54,405 bases of DNA from Methylobacterium sp. J-088. Lineage in GTDB: Bacteria; Pseudomonadota; Alphaproteobacteria; Rhizobiales; Beijerinckiaceae. Position numbers and translations under genes: made by a program. The stretch lies in NCBI RefSeq assembly GCF_022829295.1, contig NZ_JAKSYH010000072.1:1-54405 (forward strand). Direction: 5' to 3'. The notes beneath the pieces were generated by a model. The model saw only the letters and a list, made by a program, of their open reading frames with translations, did not search any database and had not been told where the DNA came from. Shown piece after piece: positions 17,641-27,388 of this stretch (its first letter is position 1; every line of letters starts with the position of its first letter).

Positions 17641-18003
17641 ATGGACGAGAACCGCATCACCGGCGCCACCAAGGAGTTTGGCGGCAAGGTCCAGGGCGCC
17701 GTCGGCGAGGTCACCGGCGACCGCGAGACCCAGGCCAGGGGCAAGGCCAACGAAGCCAAGGGCAGCGCCGAGAACCTCGTCGGGCAGGGCAAGGACGCGA
17801 TCCGCGAGGTTGCCGACCAGGCCGGGAACCTCGTCGACCGCGTCATCGATAGGGGCCGCGACGCGTCCCCCCAGGCCGGCAGCGCATACCGTCAGGGAAG
17901 CGAGACGGTCGCCCGCTACGCCAAGGACTCTCCCTTGGCGCTAGCGGCGATGGCCGGTGCTGTCGGCTACCTCCTCGCCATGGTGATCCACGGGCGCCGC
18001 TAG
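17641..18003 (+). CDS. CsbD family stress protein with C-terminal membrane helix
   Basis: A 120-residue protein. Residues 1-55 match CsbD (MDENRITGATKEFGGKVQGA, VGEVTGDRETQARGKANEAK, GSAENLVGQ). Unlike the usual 60-70 residue CsbD protein it continues with an amphipathic segment and a C-terminal helix (ALAAMAGAVGYLLAMVIHG), so it is anchored to or associated with the membrane. AGGAGA precedes the ATG. It heads a tight run of four small envelope genes ending at 19230, consistent with a stress-induced operon. Confidence 0.85.
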   Translation: MDENRITGATKEFGGKVQGAVGEVTGDRETQARGKANEAKGSAENLVGQGKDAIREVADQAGNLVDRVIDRGRDASPQAGSAYRQGSETVARYAKDSPLALAAMAGAVGYLLAMVIHGRR

Positions 18004-18044
18004 GTCGAAAGGCCCCGTGCCCTCCCGCCGGATCGGAGCATCCC

Positions 18045-18476
18045 ATGAATGACCATTCCCAACCTGCGGGTGCCTCCCCGACGGCGGCCAAGTCGCCGGC
18101 CGGCCTCGCTGACGCGATCCGCGACCAAGCCACCGGCTACGTCGACCGTCGCAAAGGTGAGGCGGCCGGTTTCCTCGCCGACCTCGCCAAGGCGTTGCGC
18201 GGCGACACCGAGCGCATCGACGATGGCGCGCAGGTCAAGTCTTTCGTGCATGCCGTGGCCGACGGTCTCGACGACCTTTCGGGTAACATCGACCGCCGCG
18301 GCCTTCACGAACTCTACCGCGACGCCAAGCTCGTCGTCCGTAGGTACCCGACAGCGTCCATGGCCGTGGCACTCGCAGCCGGCTACGGCATCTTCCACCT
18401 GCAGCGAGCGTCGAGGACCGGGGATCCCGGTCCCACGGCCGAGCGGCCCGGGGAACCGTGGGGCGGCTACCCATGA
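18045..18476 (+). CDS. Hypothetical membrane-associated envelope protein
   Basis: A 143-residue protein: a helical, charged first half (PAGLADAIRDQATGYVDRRK, GEAAGFLADLAKALRGD), a central helix pattern, and one probable membrane helix (PTASMAVALAAGYGIFHL) before a proline-rich tail. No named family is recognised. It lies between the CsbD gene and the holin-like gene and overlaps the latter's start by ATGA (18473-18476), so it is translated with the envelope cluster. Confidence 0.7.
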   Translation: MNDHSQPAGASPTAAKSPAGLADAIRDQATGYVDRRKGEAAGFLADLAKALRGDTERIDDGAQVKSFVHAVADGLDDLSGNIDRRGLHELYRDAKLVVRRYPTASMAVALAAGYGIFHLQRASRTGDPGPTAERPGEPWGGYP

Positions 18477-18880
18477 CCGCGGCGCCTCCGTCCGCGTCGG
18501 CGGACAGCATCCAGGGGCTCGTCGCCGGGGCGTTGCGTGCCGCGGGTGACGTCGTCCGCGGGGAGCTCGCCCTTCTTCGGCAGGAGATGGCCGACAACGT
18601 CCGTGAGGTTGCCATCGGCGTCGCGGCGATGGCCGCGGCGGCCATGTTCGCCGTGGTCGGGCTGCTGGTCCTGATCGACGCCCTGGTGAAGTGGCTCGCC
18701 ACCATCGTCCACTCGGAAGCTCTCTCGGCCCTCCTCGTCGGCGGTTGCCTGCTCGCGGTCGCCGTGATCCTCGTCCTGGTCGCGCGCGGCAGGCTCTCAG
18801 CGTCGACGCTCGTCCCCACCCGGACGAGCCGCCAACTCAGGCAGGATGCCGAGGCGATCCGGGAGCAGGTCGGGTCATGA
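18473..18880 (+). CDS. Phage_holin_3_6-like (superfamily III) membrane protein
   Basis: A 135-residue protein with an N-terminal amphipathic helix (DVVRGELALLRQEMADNVRE) and two membrane helices separated by a short loop, the layout of the holin_3_6/DUF1469 family. No phage genes are nearby, so it is probably a chromosomal envelope-stress member of the family rather than a lysis holin. Start and stop overlap both neighbours by ATGA, indicating translational coupling. Confidence 0.75.
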   Translation: MTAAPPSASADSIQGLVAGALRAAGDVVRGELALLRQEMADNVREVAIGVAAMAAAAMFAVVGLLVLIDALVKWLATIVHSEALSALLVGGCLLAVAVILVLVARGRLSASTLVPTRTSRQLRQDAEAIREQVGS

Positions 18881-19230
18881 GCGTCCGCACCGACGAACTC
18901 GAACGCGACATTTTCGCGAGCAGGGCACGACTCGATCATGCGCTGAGCGGGATTCAGGGACGGCTGAACGCGGCCGGCATCGTCGAGGACATGCTTGGGA
19001 CCGTGCGCCGGAGCGAGGCAGGGGCCGGTCTCTATGACGGCGCCCTCAACGCGGTCCGTCGAAGCCCGGTGCCGGTGCCGTTGATGTGCCTGGGGGCGGT
19101 GATGCTCCTGCGGCCCAGGGCGCAGCGCAAAGGCGTCATCCACCGCGCCTTACGGGACGCGCACCCCGACGCCGACCCAGCCGGCAAGGTCGGGCCTCGC
19201 CCCGGCGCATCCATGACAAGCGAGCCATAG
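18877..19230 (+). CDS. DUF3618 domain protein
   Basis: A 117-residue protein beginning MSVRTDELERDIFASRARLD, matching the DUF3618 N-terminal helix (ERDI-x2-SRARLD-x3-SGIQGRL). A short hydrophobic segment (VPLMCLGAVMLL) follows, then a charged tail. DUF3618 proteins occur beside holin_3_6 genes in alphaproteobacteria, exactly as here (ATGA overlap at 18877-18880). Function unknown; the helix could lie on the inner membrane. Confidence 0.75.
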   Translation: MSVRTDELERDIFASRARLDHALSGIQGRLNAAGIVEDMLGTVRRSEAGAGLYDGALNAVRRSPVPVPLMCLGAVMLLRPRAQRKGVIHRALRDAHPDADPAGKVGPRPGASMTSEP

Positions 19231-19347
19231 GATCGAGCCGGCCGCCATGCCCGTCATGCGAACGCCGATCCATGCGGGTGCCGGCGACGACCACCGGCTC
19301 CTCCGCACACGCTCTAACTTGCCTTTTCCGAAGCTTGCGAGACCGCC

Positions 19348-20469
19348 ATGGCCATCGACTACCGTTCGGAACTTCGCCGGCCCCTGCCGTTCAGCCTCGC
19401 TGTCGTGGCGGGGGTCCTTCTGATCTGGCTCGTCGTCGCGTCTATCGCCGGGACCAAGCAGCGGTCCGCGCGGGATCATCGCATCCAGGACCTGGAGACG
19501 CGCCAGACGGCGCTTCAGGTCGACCTCGACCAGCAGAGGGCGAGCGCCGGCACCCTCGCATTTCTCCAGGCCAAGATCGCATCGGCCCAACAACAGGAGC
19601 GGGACGCGGCCCAGGCAGCGGAACAAGCCCGAGCGATGGCTGCAAGCCTGGCTTCCGAGCGGCAGGCGGCCGAGACCAGGACGGCCGAGGCCAAGGCGAG
19701 CGCCGAAGCTGAGACCAAGGGGCTGACCGATCTGCAGGCCCAGGTCAGCCAGGCCGAACAGAAGCTCGCGCCGATGCGCGACGCCATCACCGCCGCAGAG
19801 CAGGCGGCGACGGCCCGGACGAAGGACCTGGCCGATGTCGGACGCCGCCTGGAGGAGGCGCGCCAGCAGGAGGCCAAGCTGCGCTCCGACCTCGCCGCGA
19901 TGTCCCAGGAGGCGACGAGCAAGACCGCCGAGCTCGCCAAGGCCGAGGAGAGCCAGCAGAAGGCGCGGGAAGGGGCCGCCGCCGCCCAGAAGGAACTCTC
20001 GGATGCCCGGACGCGGGCCAAGGAATTGGGACAGCAGCGCACCGACCTGGAGGGGACCATCGCCAGCCTGACCAGCGACCGAGACAAGCTGACCGCCGAG
20101 ATCGCCCAGGCGGGCGAACAACTTCGGCAAGCCAAGGACGACCTCGTCTCGACGCGGAACGACCTCGCCACCGCGCAGTCAGAGCGGGATCGGGTGACAT
20201 CGGAGCGTAGCCAAGTCGAGCAGGCCGTCCAGAAGCTGTCCGCCGACCGCGACAACGCTGCTTCCGCCTTGGATGCCGTTCAGAAGCGGCAGTCCGAGGC
20301 TCAGGCCCAATTGGCCAGACTGACCGAGACGATGGCAACGCGGAACAAGGAGATGGCCGGCTTCGAAGACCATCTCGGCGCGACCCGCCAGGAACTCTCC
20401 GCCGCGCAGGCCAAGCTCGCCGACGTGCGCCAGCAGCTTTCCGGGCAGCCGGCAACGAAGCCCGAATGA
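19348..20469 (+). CDS. Membrane-anchored coiled-coil protein
   Basis: A 373-residue protein with one N-terminal membrane helix (PFSLAVVAGVLLIWLVVAS) followed by about 300 residues of continuous coiled coil, rich in Ala, Gln, Glu, Lys and Arg with heptad patterning (for example EQAATARTKDLADVGRRLEE). No catalytic motif is seen. Such proteins act as envelope scaffolds or tethers. The Ala/Gln-rich composition gives chance similarity to many filament proteins, so no family is claimed. It follows the envelope cluster by 117 bases; no strong ribosome site is visible. Confidence 0.75.
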   Translation: MAIDYRSELRRPLPFSLAVVAGVLLIWLVVASIAGTKQRSARDHRIQDLETRQTALQVDLDQQRASAGTLAFLQAKIASAQQQERDAAQAAEQARAMAASLASERQAAETRTAEAKASAEAETKGLTDLQAQVSQAEQKLAPMRDAITAAEQAATARTKDLADVGRRLEEARQQEAKLRSDLAAMSQEATSKTAELAKAEESQQKAREGAAAAQKELSDARTRAKELGQQRTDLEGTIASLTSDRDKLTAEIAQAGEQLRQAKDDLVSTRNDLATAQSERDRVTSERSQVEQAVQKLSADRDNAASALDAVQKRQSEAQAQLARLTETMATRNKEMAGFEDHLGATRQELSAAQAKLADVRQQLSGQPATKPE

Positions 20470-20643
20470 TGGCCGGTTGGGCATTGCCCCGGGCTGCTCG
20501 GAGGCCTGGATGACATGCTGCGCCCGGCTTTGGTAGGAGCTCGCGCGCCGGCACGGGTTAGTCGAGCCCAGATACGGTGGTGAAGTCTCCGTCTGAATTG
20601 ACGAGTAGAGCGCCCACCGTTCCAGTTTTGACTGAAAGATCCC

Positions 20644-21897
20644 GTGATCTCGATCTTTGATCTCGCCGCCCTGCTGTTGACCCTGTCGGCCCTATTCGGA
20701 TGGCTGAACAGTCGCTTCCTGCGCATGCCGCATACCATCGGCCTGCTCGTGATGGGGCTTCTGGCATCGCTGGCGCTCGTTCTCGTCGACCTCGCCTTCC
20801 CGAAGCAGCATCTCTACGAAGATCTGACGCGGGTGCTCGATCAGGTCGACTTTACCGACGTGGTGATGAACGGCATGCTTGCCTTCCTGCTGTTCGCCGG
20901 CGCGATGAGCCTCGACCTGCGCATGCTTCGCGACAGGGCCGGGCGCGTCGCGACCTTGGCCCTGATCGGCACGCTGATCTCCACGGCGATCGTCGGAGGC
21001 GCGTTCTGGCTGGCCGCCGACCTCATCGGCAGGCCGGTCCCGATCGCCTGGGCCCTCGTCTTCGGCGCCCTCATCAGCCCCACTGATCCGGTCGCGGTGC
21101 TGGCGACCCTAAAGAACGTCAAGGTCCCCGAGACCCTTGAGGTCGTGATGCAGGGCGAGGCCCTGTTCAACGACGGCATCGGCATCGTGCTGTTCACCGT
21201 CCTCGTCGCCTTCGCCGCCGGGACCGGTGGCGACGCGACCAGCGCTGGCGGCATCGCCACGCTGCTCCTGCAGGAGGCCGGCGGCGGGCTCCTGCTCGGT
21301 GTGATCACCGGCTACGTCGCCTACCGGGCCATGCGCGCCATCGACGACTTCCCGGTGGAGGTGCTGATCACCCTGGCGCTGGTCGCCGGCACCTACGCCC
21401 TCGCCCAGAAGCTCCACTTCAGCGGGCCGCTCGCGGTGGTCGCCGCCGGCCTCCTCGTCGGCGACCGCGCCCCGCGGGACGCCATGAGCGAGAAGACCCA
21501 AGGCTACGTCTCCGCCCTGTGGACGCTCATCGACGAGGTGCTGAACTCGGTCCTGTTTCTCTTGATCGGGCTGGAGGTGCTGGTGCTGCGCTTCGAGGCG
21601 AATGGGCTGGTGCTCGCCGCCTGCGCGGTGCCTATCGTGCTCGTCGCCCGTCTGGTGGCCGTCTCGACGCCGCTCCTCGCCTTCCGGTGGGGCGGCAACC
21701 TCTCGGCCCGCAACGTCCCGTTCCTGACCTGGGCCGGCGTGCGCGGCGGTATCTCCGTGGCACTCGCTCTCTCGATCCCCGAGAGCGACGCCAAGCCCGC
21801 GATCCTGGCGGCGACCTACGCGGTGGTGCTGTTCACCATCATTGTCCAGGGCTCGACCCTCGGCATGGTCGCACGGAGGACGCTGCGCGCAGACTGA
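20644..21897 (+). CDS. NhaP-type (CPA1) cation:proton antiporter
   Basis: A 417-residue protein with about twelve helices. The CPA1 signature is clear: ALISPTDPVAVLATLKNVKV with the TDP site, then EGE-region residues in MQGEALFNDGIGIVLFTVLV containing the ND pair of cation-binding acids, and TWAGVRGGISVALALSIP near the C-terminus. Expected role: Na+ or K+ exchange for protons, pH and salt tolerance. The start is GTG at 20644 with GAAAGA upstream. The long cytosolic tail of many NhaP proteins is absent. It is followed by a second antiporter gene. Confidence 0.88.
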   Translation: MISIFDLAALLLTLSALFGWLNSRFLRMPHTIGLLVMGLLASLALVLVDLAFPKQHLYEDLTRVLDQVDFTDVVMNGMLAFLLFAGAMSLDLRMLRDRAGRVATLALIGTLISTAIVGGAFWLAADLIGRPVPIAWALVFGALISPTDPVAVLATLKNVKVPETLEVVMQGEALFNDGIGIVLFTVLVAFAAGTGGDATSAGGIATLLLQEAGGGLLLGVITGYVAYRAMRAIDDFPVEVLITLALVAGTYALAQKLHFSGPLAVVAAGLLVGDRAPRDAMSEKTQGYVSALWTLIDEVLNSVLFLLIGLEVLVLRFEANGLVLAACAVPIVLVARLVAVSTPLLAFRWGGNLSARNVPFLTWAGVRGGISVALALSIPESDAKPAILAATYAVVLFTIIVQGSTLGMVARRTLRAD

Positions 21898-21976
21898 TGG
21901 TCCCCGGCAGCGCGAACTGCTCGCCCCTGCCGGGTAGGTGCGTCACCACCAGACGAAACCCTTTATTGGATCCCGA

Positions 21977-23052
21977 ATGCCCGCACGGTCTTCACCGTTC
22001 TCCTCGTCCTCATCCCGATCTCGGCGGCGTTGAAGTACCTCGTCGGGGCCTCCCCGCTCCTCGTCTTCGCCTCCAGCGCACTCGCCATCGCGGTCCTGGC
22101 GGAGTGGGTGCGGCGCGCCACCGACCAGCTCGCCGACCAGGTCGGGCCTGCCATCGGCGGCCTGCTCACGGTCAGCTTCGGCAGCATCGCCGAACTCGTC
22201 CTCGCCCTATTCGTGCTCCTGCGCGGCGAAGCCGCGGTGGTGCAGGCGCAGATTGCCGGCTCGATCATGGGCACCAGCCTGTTCGGCCTCGGCATGGCCA
22301 TCATCGTCGGCGGGGCGACCCGGGAGCGGCAGAAGTTCAACCCGGAGCGGGCCGGGTTGCTGTCGACCTTGCTGATCCTCGTCGTCATCGCCCTGCTGCT
22401 GCCGGCCGTGTTCGACGCCAGCGGGCGCATGTCGGGGCAGGCGGCGACCCTTCGCGTTACCGACGAGGAGGTCAGCCTCGGCGTCTCCGTCGTGCTGCTG
22501 CTGCTCTACCTCGCCAACCTCGCCTTCACACTGGTGACTCACCGAGACGTGTTCTCGAACGACAAGGGCAGCGGCGAAGCCGACTGGAGCTTGCCGTTCG
22601 CCATCGGGGTCCTCGTCGCCGCCACGGTCGCCATCGCGTTCGAGTCCGAGATGCTCTCGGGGACGATCATTCCGGCCGCCGGAGCCCTGCATCTCTCGCC
22701 GATGTTCCTCGGCGTGATCGTGCTTGCCCTGGTCGGCACGGCCGGCGACCTGTTCGCGGCGGTCTGGTTCGCGCACGAGGACCGCATGGGGCTCGTCCTC
22801 AACATCTGCATCGGTTCGGCCATCCAGGTGGCTCTGGTGCTGGCGCCGCTGCTAGTCATCATCTCCTGGGCCCTTGGCCACCCGATGACGCTGGTGTTCT
22901 CGAACCCGCTGCACCTCTTCGCCATCGCGGGCACCGCCTTCATCGTCAACGCCATCGCCCGGGACGGCGAGACGACTTGGTTCGAAGGGCTCCTGCTGCT
23001 CGGGGTCTACGTCCTGTTCGGCCTAACCTTCTTCTTCGCAAGCCCGGCTTGA
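21977..23052 (+). CDS. CAX-type Ca2+/cation:proton antiporter, probable frameshift at the start
   Basis: About 350 residues with eleven helices and the two alpha-repeat cores of the CaCA family: LLTVSFGSIAELVLALFVLL and IVLALVGTAGDLFAAVWFAH. Expected role: export of Ca2+ or another cation in exchange for protons. The start is a problem. The coding frame stays open back to the antiporter stop at 21897 but has no ATG or GTG; the first usable codon is TTG at 22030, which would cut off a good first helix (TVFTVLLVLIPISAALK). An ATG at 21977 lies one base out of frame. One extra C in the CCC after it would join the frames and give 358 residues. Confidence 0.75.
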
Positions 23053-23752
23053 TGCGTTTCCGTCATCGCACCACCCCGAGACGCTCTGTCGGCGGGCGCT
23101 GGGTACAACTTACGAACCAATCTGTTCCGATGTCTGCTTCGGAGATCTCAATAAACTCCGCCGAATGGCTGAGATGGGCGCAAAGCCGCCGCCCGGGTTT
23201 GGCCGAAAGCCGCCGGTCCGCTTTCTGGCGCGCGATGACCTAACCGGACATTCTCCGTTTACAGCCGCGTTTTGTCGATACTTGAAAGGCCGACACGCTT
23301 TCCCGTCAGAAAATAGCCCTTTCAGACGCTCGCCAACAGGCACAAGATTTTCGTCGGGAAAACGATCCAATTGCCGACATATCGATCTGGCATTTAGAAG
23401 TGCTCTTAGACTATTCTCCCGCCGGTTGGCGGCGCGGTCTGTTCGCCTGATAATTGACCGGTAATTTAGTGGGCGCTCTGTCAGAATTTAAAAATCCTAG
23501 CCTCGGATGATGATCCGCCCATAGCGCCGCAGCGCGCCAGCCTCGCAGGTCGATCATGCAAAATTTGTATCGTGAGTACAGCTCAGGCGCATTTGAAGCC
23601 GCATATGCTACATTCTCTTAAGCACAACGATTAACTTCATATAAGGCGCATTCAAAGTCATATGATTGATCTGCCCAGGCATGGATCCTGACTGATAACT
23701 CAATATTCAGACCTAAGATAGGAGGGTACGTGCTGCCAATAAGAGCAGCATT
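23053..23752. other. Gene-free intergenic stretch
   Basis: No supported gene in 700 bases. A frame near 23165-23464 lacks a ribosome site and recognisable domain. A weak copy of the GTCCGCTT repeat core lies near 23216. The last 250 bases are AT-rich and should hold the promoter of the GGDEF-EAL gene. Confidence 0.55.
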
Positions 23753-25723
23753 ATGCCCCTTCGTCACGCCTACTCACTCCTTCGAGTTCCAGAAACAGCG
23801 CCAGCCCTGGCGGCCGCTCAATTAACGGCACTGAAGCTGCAGGTCCCGTTACTGTACGTCATCCTGACGATCAATTCGGGCGCCCTCGCCTACACCCATT
23901 TCGGAGTCGCCCCGACCGGACTCGTGGTGGTCCCGGTGCTGCTGTTGGGGACGGTCTGCCTCGCTCGCACCTGGACCTGGACCCGGCTCGATCTCGCCGC
24001 CCTCCCGCCGGACCGTTATGCCCCACTGCTGCGCCAGACGAACCGACTGTGCGCGCTGCTGGGGCCGGCATTCCTCGCCTGGTCGCTGGCCCTGGCCCAG
24101 TACGGCGACGAGATCGCGCATTTCCACGTGTTCTTCTACGTCGCCATCACCACGATCGCGTGCGTGTTCTGCCTGATGCACCTGCGCTCGGCCGCGTTGA
24201 TCGTCGCCGTCTGCGTGATCGTGCCGTTCGTCGGCTTCGCCCTCGTCCAGCAGCAGGCGATCCTGAAGGCGATCGCCGTCAACCAGCTGCTCGTCGGCGG
24301 CGTGATGGTATTCATCCTGTTCGTGTACTACCGGGATTTCACCCGCCTGGTCGGGCAGAACGAGAAGCTCGAAGCCCTCGGCGCCGAGAACCTCAGGTTG
24401 GCCGCGACCGACATGCTCACGGGGCTGCCGAACCGACGCAGCTTCTTTCCCGCCCTCGATGCCGCGATCCGCTGCACGGAGGCGGGGGGCGACGGGTTCA
24501 CCCTGGCCATCATCGATCTCGACGGCTTCAAGGGCGTCAACGACTCCCATGGCCACGTGGCCGGCGATCGCGTCCTCGAGGAGGTCGCCGAGAGGCTGAA
24601 CGCGGTCGTGCCGCGTGGATCCACCCTGGCGCGCCTCGGCGGAGACGAGTTCGCACTGATTATCGTGCATCGTGGCCGGGACGACGATCTCGAGGTTCAG
24701 TGCCGATCGATCATCGCGGCGGTCAGCAGGCCATTCGCCTGCGACGGCCTCAACGCGCGGATCGGGGCATCGATCGGCTGTGCCCGGTACGTCGAGGCAG
24801 GTACGACCGCGGCACAGCTTGTCGAGCGCGCCGATTTCGCCCTGTACGAGGCCAAAGCCCATCATCGCGGCACGTGGGTGATGTTCGCGCACGAGCATGA
24901 GACGCGTATGCGGCTCCAGGGGGCGATCGAACACGCCCTGCGACACGCCGACCTCGCCGCGGAACTCAGCCTGGTGTTCCAGCCGATGGTCGATGTCGGC
25001 CAACAGCGCACGGTCGCGTTCGAGGCGCTGGCACGATGGCACAGTCCCGAACTCGGTCTGGTATCTCCGGATCGGTTCATCCCTGTCGCCGAGCGCGTCG
25101 GGCTGATCAACGAACTCACGCAGATCCTGATGGCCAAGGCGCTGCGTGTGATGGCCGAGTGGCCCGCGCATGTCGGCCTGTCGTTCAACCTGTCCATGGC
25201 CGACATCACGGCGCCAGAAGCAGTCGGTCGGCTCTGCGCCTTGATCGAGGCTAGCGGCGTCGATCCAAGCCGCCTGCAGCTCGAGGCCACCGAGACGGCG
25301 ATGATCGACGATTTCGCTCAGGCGCAGGCCGGTCTCGCGCGTGTGAAGGCGCTTGGGGTGAGCCTGTCGCTCGATGATTTTGGGACCGGCTATTCCTCGC
25401 TGGCCTACGTGCATCGCTTGCCGGTCGATAAGCTGAAGATCGATCGGAGTTTCACCCAGGGACTCATGGAGCACGACAGCGCGCGCAAGATCATCCGCTC
25501 CATCCTCGAGCTGAGCCGCAGCCTGAAGCTCGACTGCGTCGTCGAGGGCGTCGAGACGCACGAGCAGGCCGCGCTGTTGCAGGCGCTGGGCTGTCGAACC
25601 ATGCAGGGCTACCTGTTCCACCGACCGATGGCGCCGGAGGCGATCGGCCCGTATCTGCGCCGTGAGGATGTCGGGACCTCCGCCCTCGACGACACACGTC
25701 TTTCTCGACGCCGAGCGCAGTAG
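23753..25723 (+). CDS. Membrane GGDEF-EAL protein (c-di-GMP synthesis/breakdown)
   Basis: A 656-residue protein. About six membrane helices fill residues 30-195. The GGDEF domain starts at ATDMLTGLPNRRSFF and has an intact GGDEF site at 296-300. The EAL domain follows, with EAL at 424-426 (VAFEALARWH) and the later motifs LSLDDFGTGYSSLAYVH and KIDRSF. Both active sites look complete, so the protein could make or break c-di-GMP depending on its sensory part. A strong AGGAGGG lies 25 bases upstream, too far for this ATG; it serves a short overlapping frame from GTG 23730 (31 codons, stop 23825). The ATG at 23753 has only a weak site of its own. Confidence 0.9.
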   Translation: MPLRHAYSLLRVPETAPALAAAQLTALKLQVPLLYVILTINSGALAYTHFGVAPTGLVVVPVLLLGTVCLARTWTWTRLDLAALPPDRYAPLLRQTNRLCALLGPAFLAWSLALAQYGDEIAHFHVFFYVAITTIACVFCLMHLRSAALIVAVCVIVPFVGFALVQQQAILKAIAVNQLLVGGVMVFILFVYYRDFTRLVGQNEKLEALGAENLRLAATDMLTGLPNRRSFFPALDAAIRCTEAGGDGFTLAIIDLDGFKGVNDSHGHVAGDRVLEEVAERLNAVVPRGSTLARLGGDEFALIIVHRGRDDDLEVQCRSIIAAVSRPFACDGLNARIGASIGCARYVEAGTTAAQLVERADFALYEAKAHHRGTWVMFAHEHETRMRLQGAIEHALRHADLAAELSLVFQPMVDVGQQRTVAFEALARWHSPELGLVSPDRFIPVAERVGLINELTQILMAKALRVMAEWPAHVGLSFNLSMADITAPEAVGRLCALIEASGVDPSRLQLEATETAMIDDFAQAQAGLARVKALGVSLSLDDFGTGYSSLAYVHRLPVDKLKIDRSFTQGLMEHDSARKIIRSILELSRSLKLDCVVEGVETHEQAALLQALGCRTMQGYLFHRPMAPEAIGPYLRREDVGTSALDDTRLSRRRAQ

Positions 25724-25850
25724 GCCGATCAGCGCTCGTGACACTCCTGTCGCTTCGGTTCAGGCTCAGAGCGCCTCGTTTCGGTCGTGTGAGACACCGA
25801 TGCCAAAGCCGGTCCAGTCTCAGCTCTCGGGCATGCGCGTCGGGGCGCGG

Positions 25851-26171
25851 ATGCGAGCTTGGATTTGGATGGGTTCGGCGCTGGCCGTCAGCGTCATCTC
25901 GCCGGCGTCGGGGCAGGACGCGTGCGCCGGCCTGCTCGCCGACTACGGCTACTTCCTCCAAGCTCAGAAGTCATGCAGCCGCGATGAGGTGTTTGGACAG
26001 ATGACGGCCGCCAAGGCGTGCGCGAAGACGATCCCCCAAGCCGCTGGATTGACGCTGATCGAGAGCGGGCGACGGAAATGGGCCCGCGACGTGATGGCCA
26101 GCGATCTCGGTCACGTCTGCGCTATGACGTTCCCGACCTCACCGGCGGAACAGGCTCGACCCAGACGGTAG
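25851..26171 (+). CDS. Hypothetical secreted four-cysteine protein
   Basis: A 106-residue protein from ATG 25851 with a Sec signal (WIWMGSALAVSVISPASG) and a mature domain with four cysteines (DACAG, KSCSR, KACAK, HVCAM), which could form two disulphides. Starts at 25800 or 25833 are also open. I do not recognise the family. It lies between two c-di-GMP enzymes on the same strand. Confidence 0.55.
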   Translation: MRAWIWMGSALAVSVISPASGQDACAGLLADYGYFLQAQKSCSRDEVFGQMTAAKACAKTIPQAAGLTLIESGRRKWARDVMASDLGHVCAMTFPTSPAEQARPRR

Positions 26172-26287
26172 AGCCGCCGCGGCCATGTCCGTGAAACCCG
26201 CGTAAGAAATCTTCAGCCCAAATCCACCAGTGTTCACGCCGCTCCTTTCGAGGACGGCAGCGTGATGGACCAGACAGCGGACTGACG

Positions 26288-27388
26288 ATGCCGACGATAT
26301 CCACCGACGCCAATTCGGTCGCAGCTCCCGGCGAGGTCCTGCTGATCAGTGATGACGTCCAGCGCGCCCAGCGTCTGGCCCGGGATCTCACGTCATTGGG
26401 GCGATGCCACGTCCACGACCTGTATGAAGCCACCGTTCCCTCGCTTACGCCGAGTCTGATCGTCAGCGACGTCGAGGAACTGAACTCGGAAGCGATCGTG
26501 CGCCTGCGCGATCTCCTGGGCCGCGTGCGTCGTGAACCCGCGCCCTACCTGTTCCTCGCGCACGGCAACGTCGCGCGCGCCGAGGCGCAGGCCCGCGTCC
26601 TCGGTGCGAACGGTACCCTCTCGGCGATGAGCGCCGTGCGCCTCATCCACGGCAAACTCGTTCAGATGCGTGGGACGAGGCGGTCTGTCCCGGCGGCGAC
26701 CATCCAGCAGGCGACGCGGCTGAGGTTGTTCCTCGCGGAGACATTCTTCTCCGGTCGGTCGATCACCCCGCCGATGGTCGAGAACGGCACTGAGCTGATC
26801 GTCAGGGCGATACAGGACGCCGGCGTCCACGATTGGGTCGCCGCCGTCCAACGGTTCGACGACGTCACCCACCAGCACTGCCTGCTCGTGGCCGGGCTAG
26901 CGGCCGCGTTCTCGGGCGCGCTCGGTCTCGGATCGAGCGACCGCCACCGCCTGGTCAAAGCCGCGCTGCTGCACGACGTCGGCAAGACCCGGATCCCGAC
27001 CGCGATCCTGAACAAACCGGCCCGGCTCGACGCCGCGGAACTCGCGGTGATGCGCACGCATCCGGCACTCGGTCACGCCATGCTGGCCGGCGCCGGCTTC
27101 GACGACGTCCTGCTCACGGTGGTCCGCTCGCACCACGAGATGCTCGACGGCTCCGGCTATCCCGACGGTTTGAAGGCCGACGAGATCCGGGATCTGGTCC
27201 GGTTGGTCACGGTATGCGACATCTACGCGGCGCTGATCGAACGACGTCCCTACAGGGCGCCGATGGAGGACCGGCAGGCCTACGACGTCCTGACGCGCAT
27301 GACCGGCCAGCTCGACGCCGACCTCGTGCGCGCGTTCCGACCGGTGACCGGTGCAGCCCCTAGGGACGACGCGACGGTGGCGGCATGA
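26288..27388 (+). CDS. HD-GYP c-di-GMP phosphodiesterase with receiver-like N-terminus
   Basis: A 366-residue protein. Residues 15-125 look like a receiver fold (VLLISDDVQRAQRLARDL, LIVSDVEEL), with Asp61 at a plausible phosphorylation position. The HD-GYP domain spans about 165-350, with HD at 229-230 (LLHDVGKTRIP), HH in VVRSHHEMLDGSGYPDG and GYP at 290-292. This class hydrolyses c-di-GMP to pGpG or GMP. The stop overlaps the next gene by ATGA. It is soluble and probably driven by a partner kinase. Confidence 0.88.
   Translation: MPTISTDANSVAAPGEVLLISDDVQRAQRLARDLTSLGRCHVHDLYEATVPSLTPSLIVSDVEELNSEAIVRLRDLLGRVRREPAPYLFLAHGNVARAEAQARVLGANGTLSAMSAVRLIHGKLVQMRGTRRSVPAATIQQATRLRLFLAETFFSGRSITPPMVENGTELIVRAIQDAGVHDWVAAVQRFDDVTHQHCLLVAGLAAAFSGALGLGSSDRHRLVKAALLHDVGKTRIPTAILNKPARLDAAELAVMRTHPALGHAMLAGAGFDDVLLTVVRSHHEMLDGSGYPDGLKADEIRDLVRLVTVCDIYAALIERRPYRAPMEDRQAYDVLTRMTGQLDADLVRAFRPVTGAAPRDDATVAA

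Noticed and set aside
18473..18880. Holin-like gene as evidence for a prophage
   Set aside because: No phage structural, lysis, integrase or regulatory genes nearby; the context is an envelope-stress cluster with CsbD and DUF3618.
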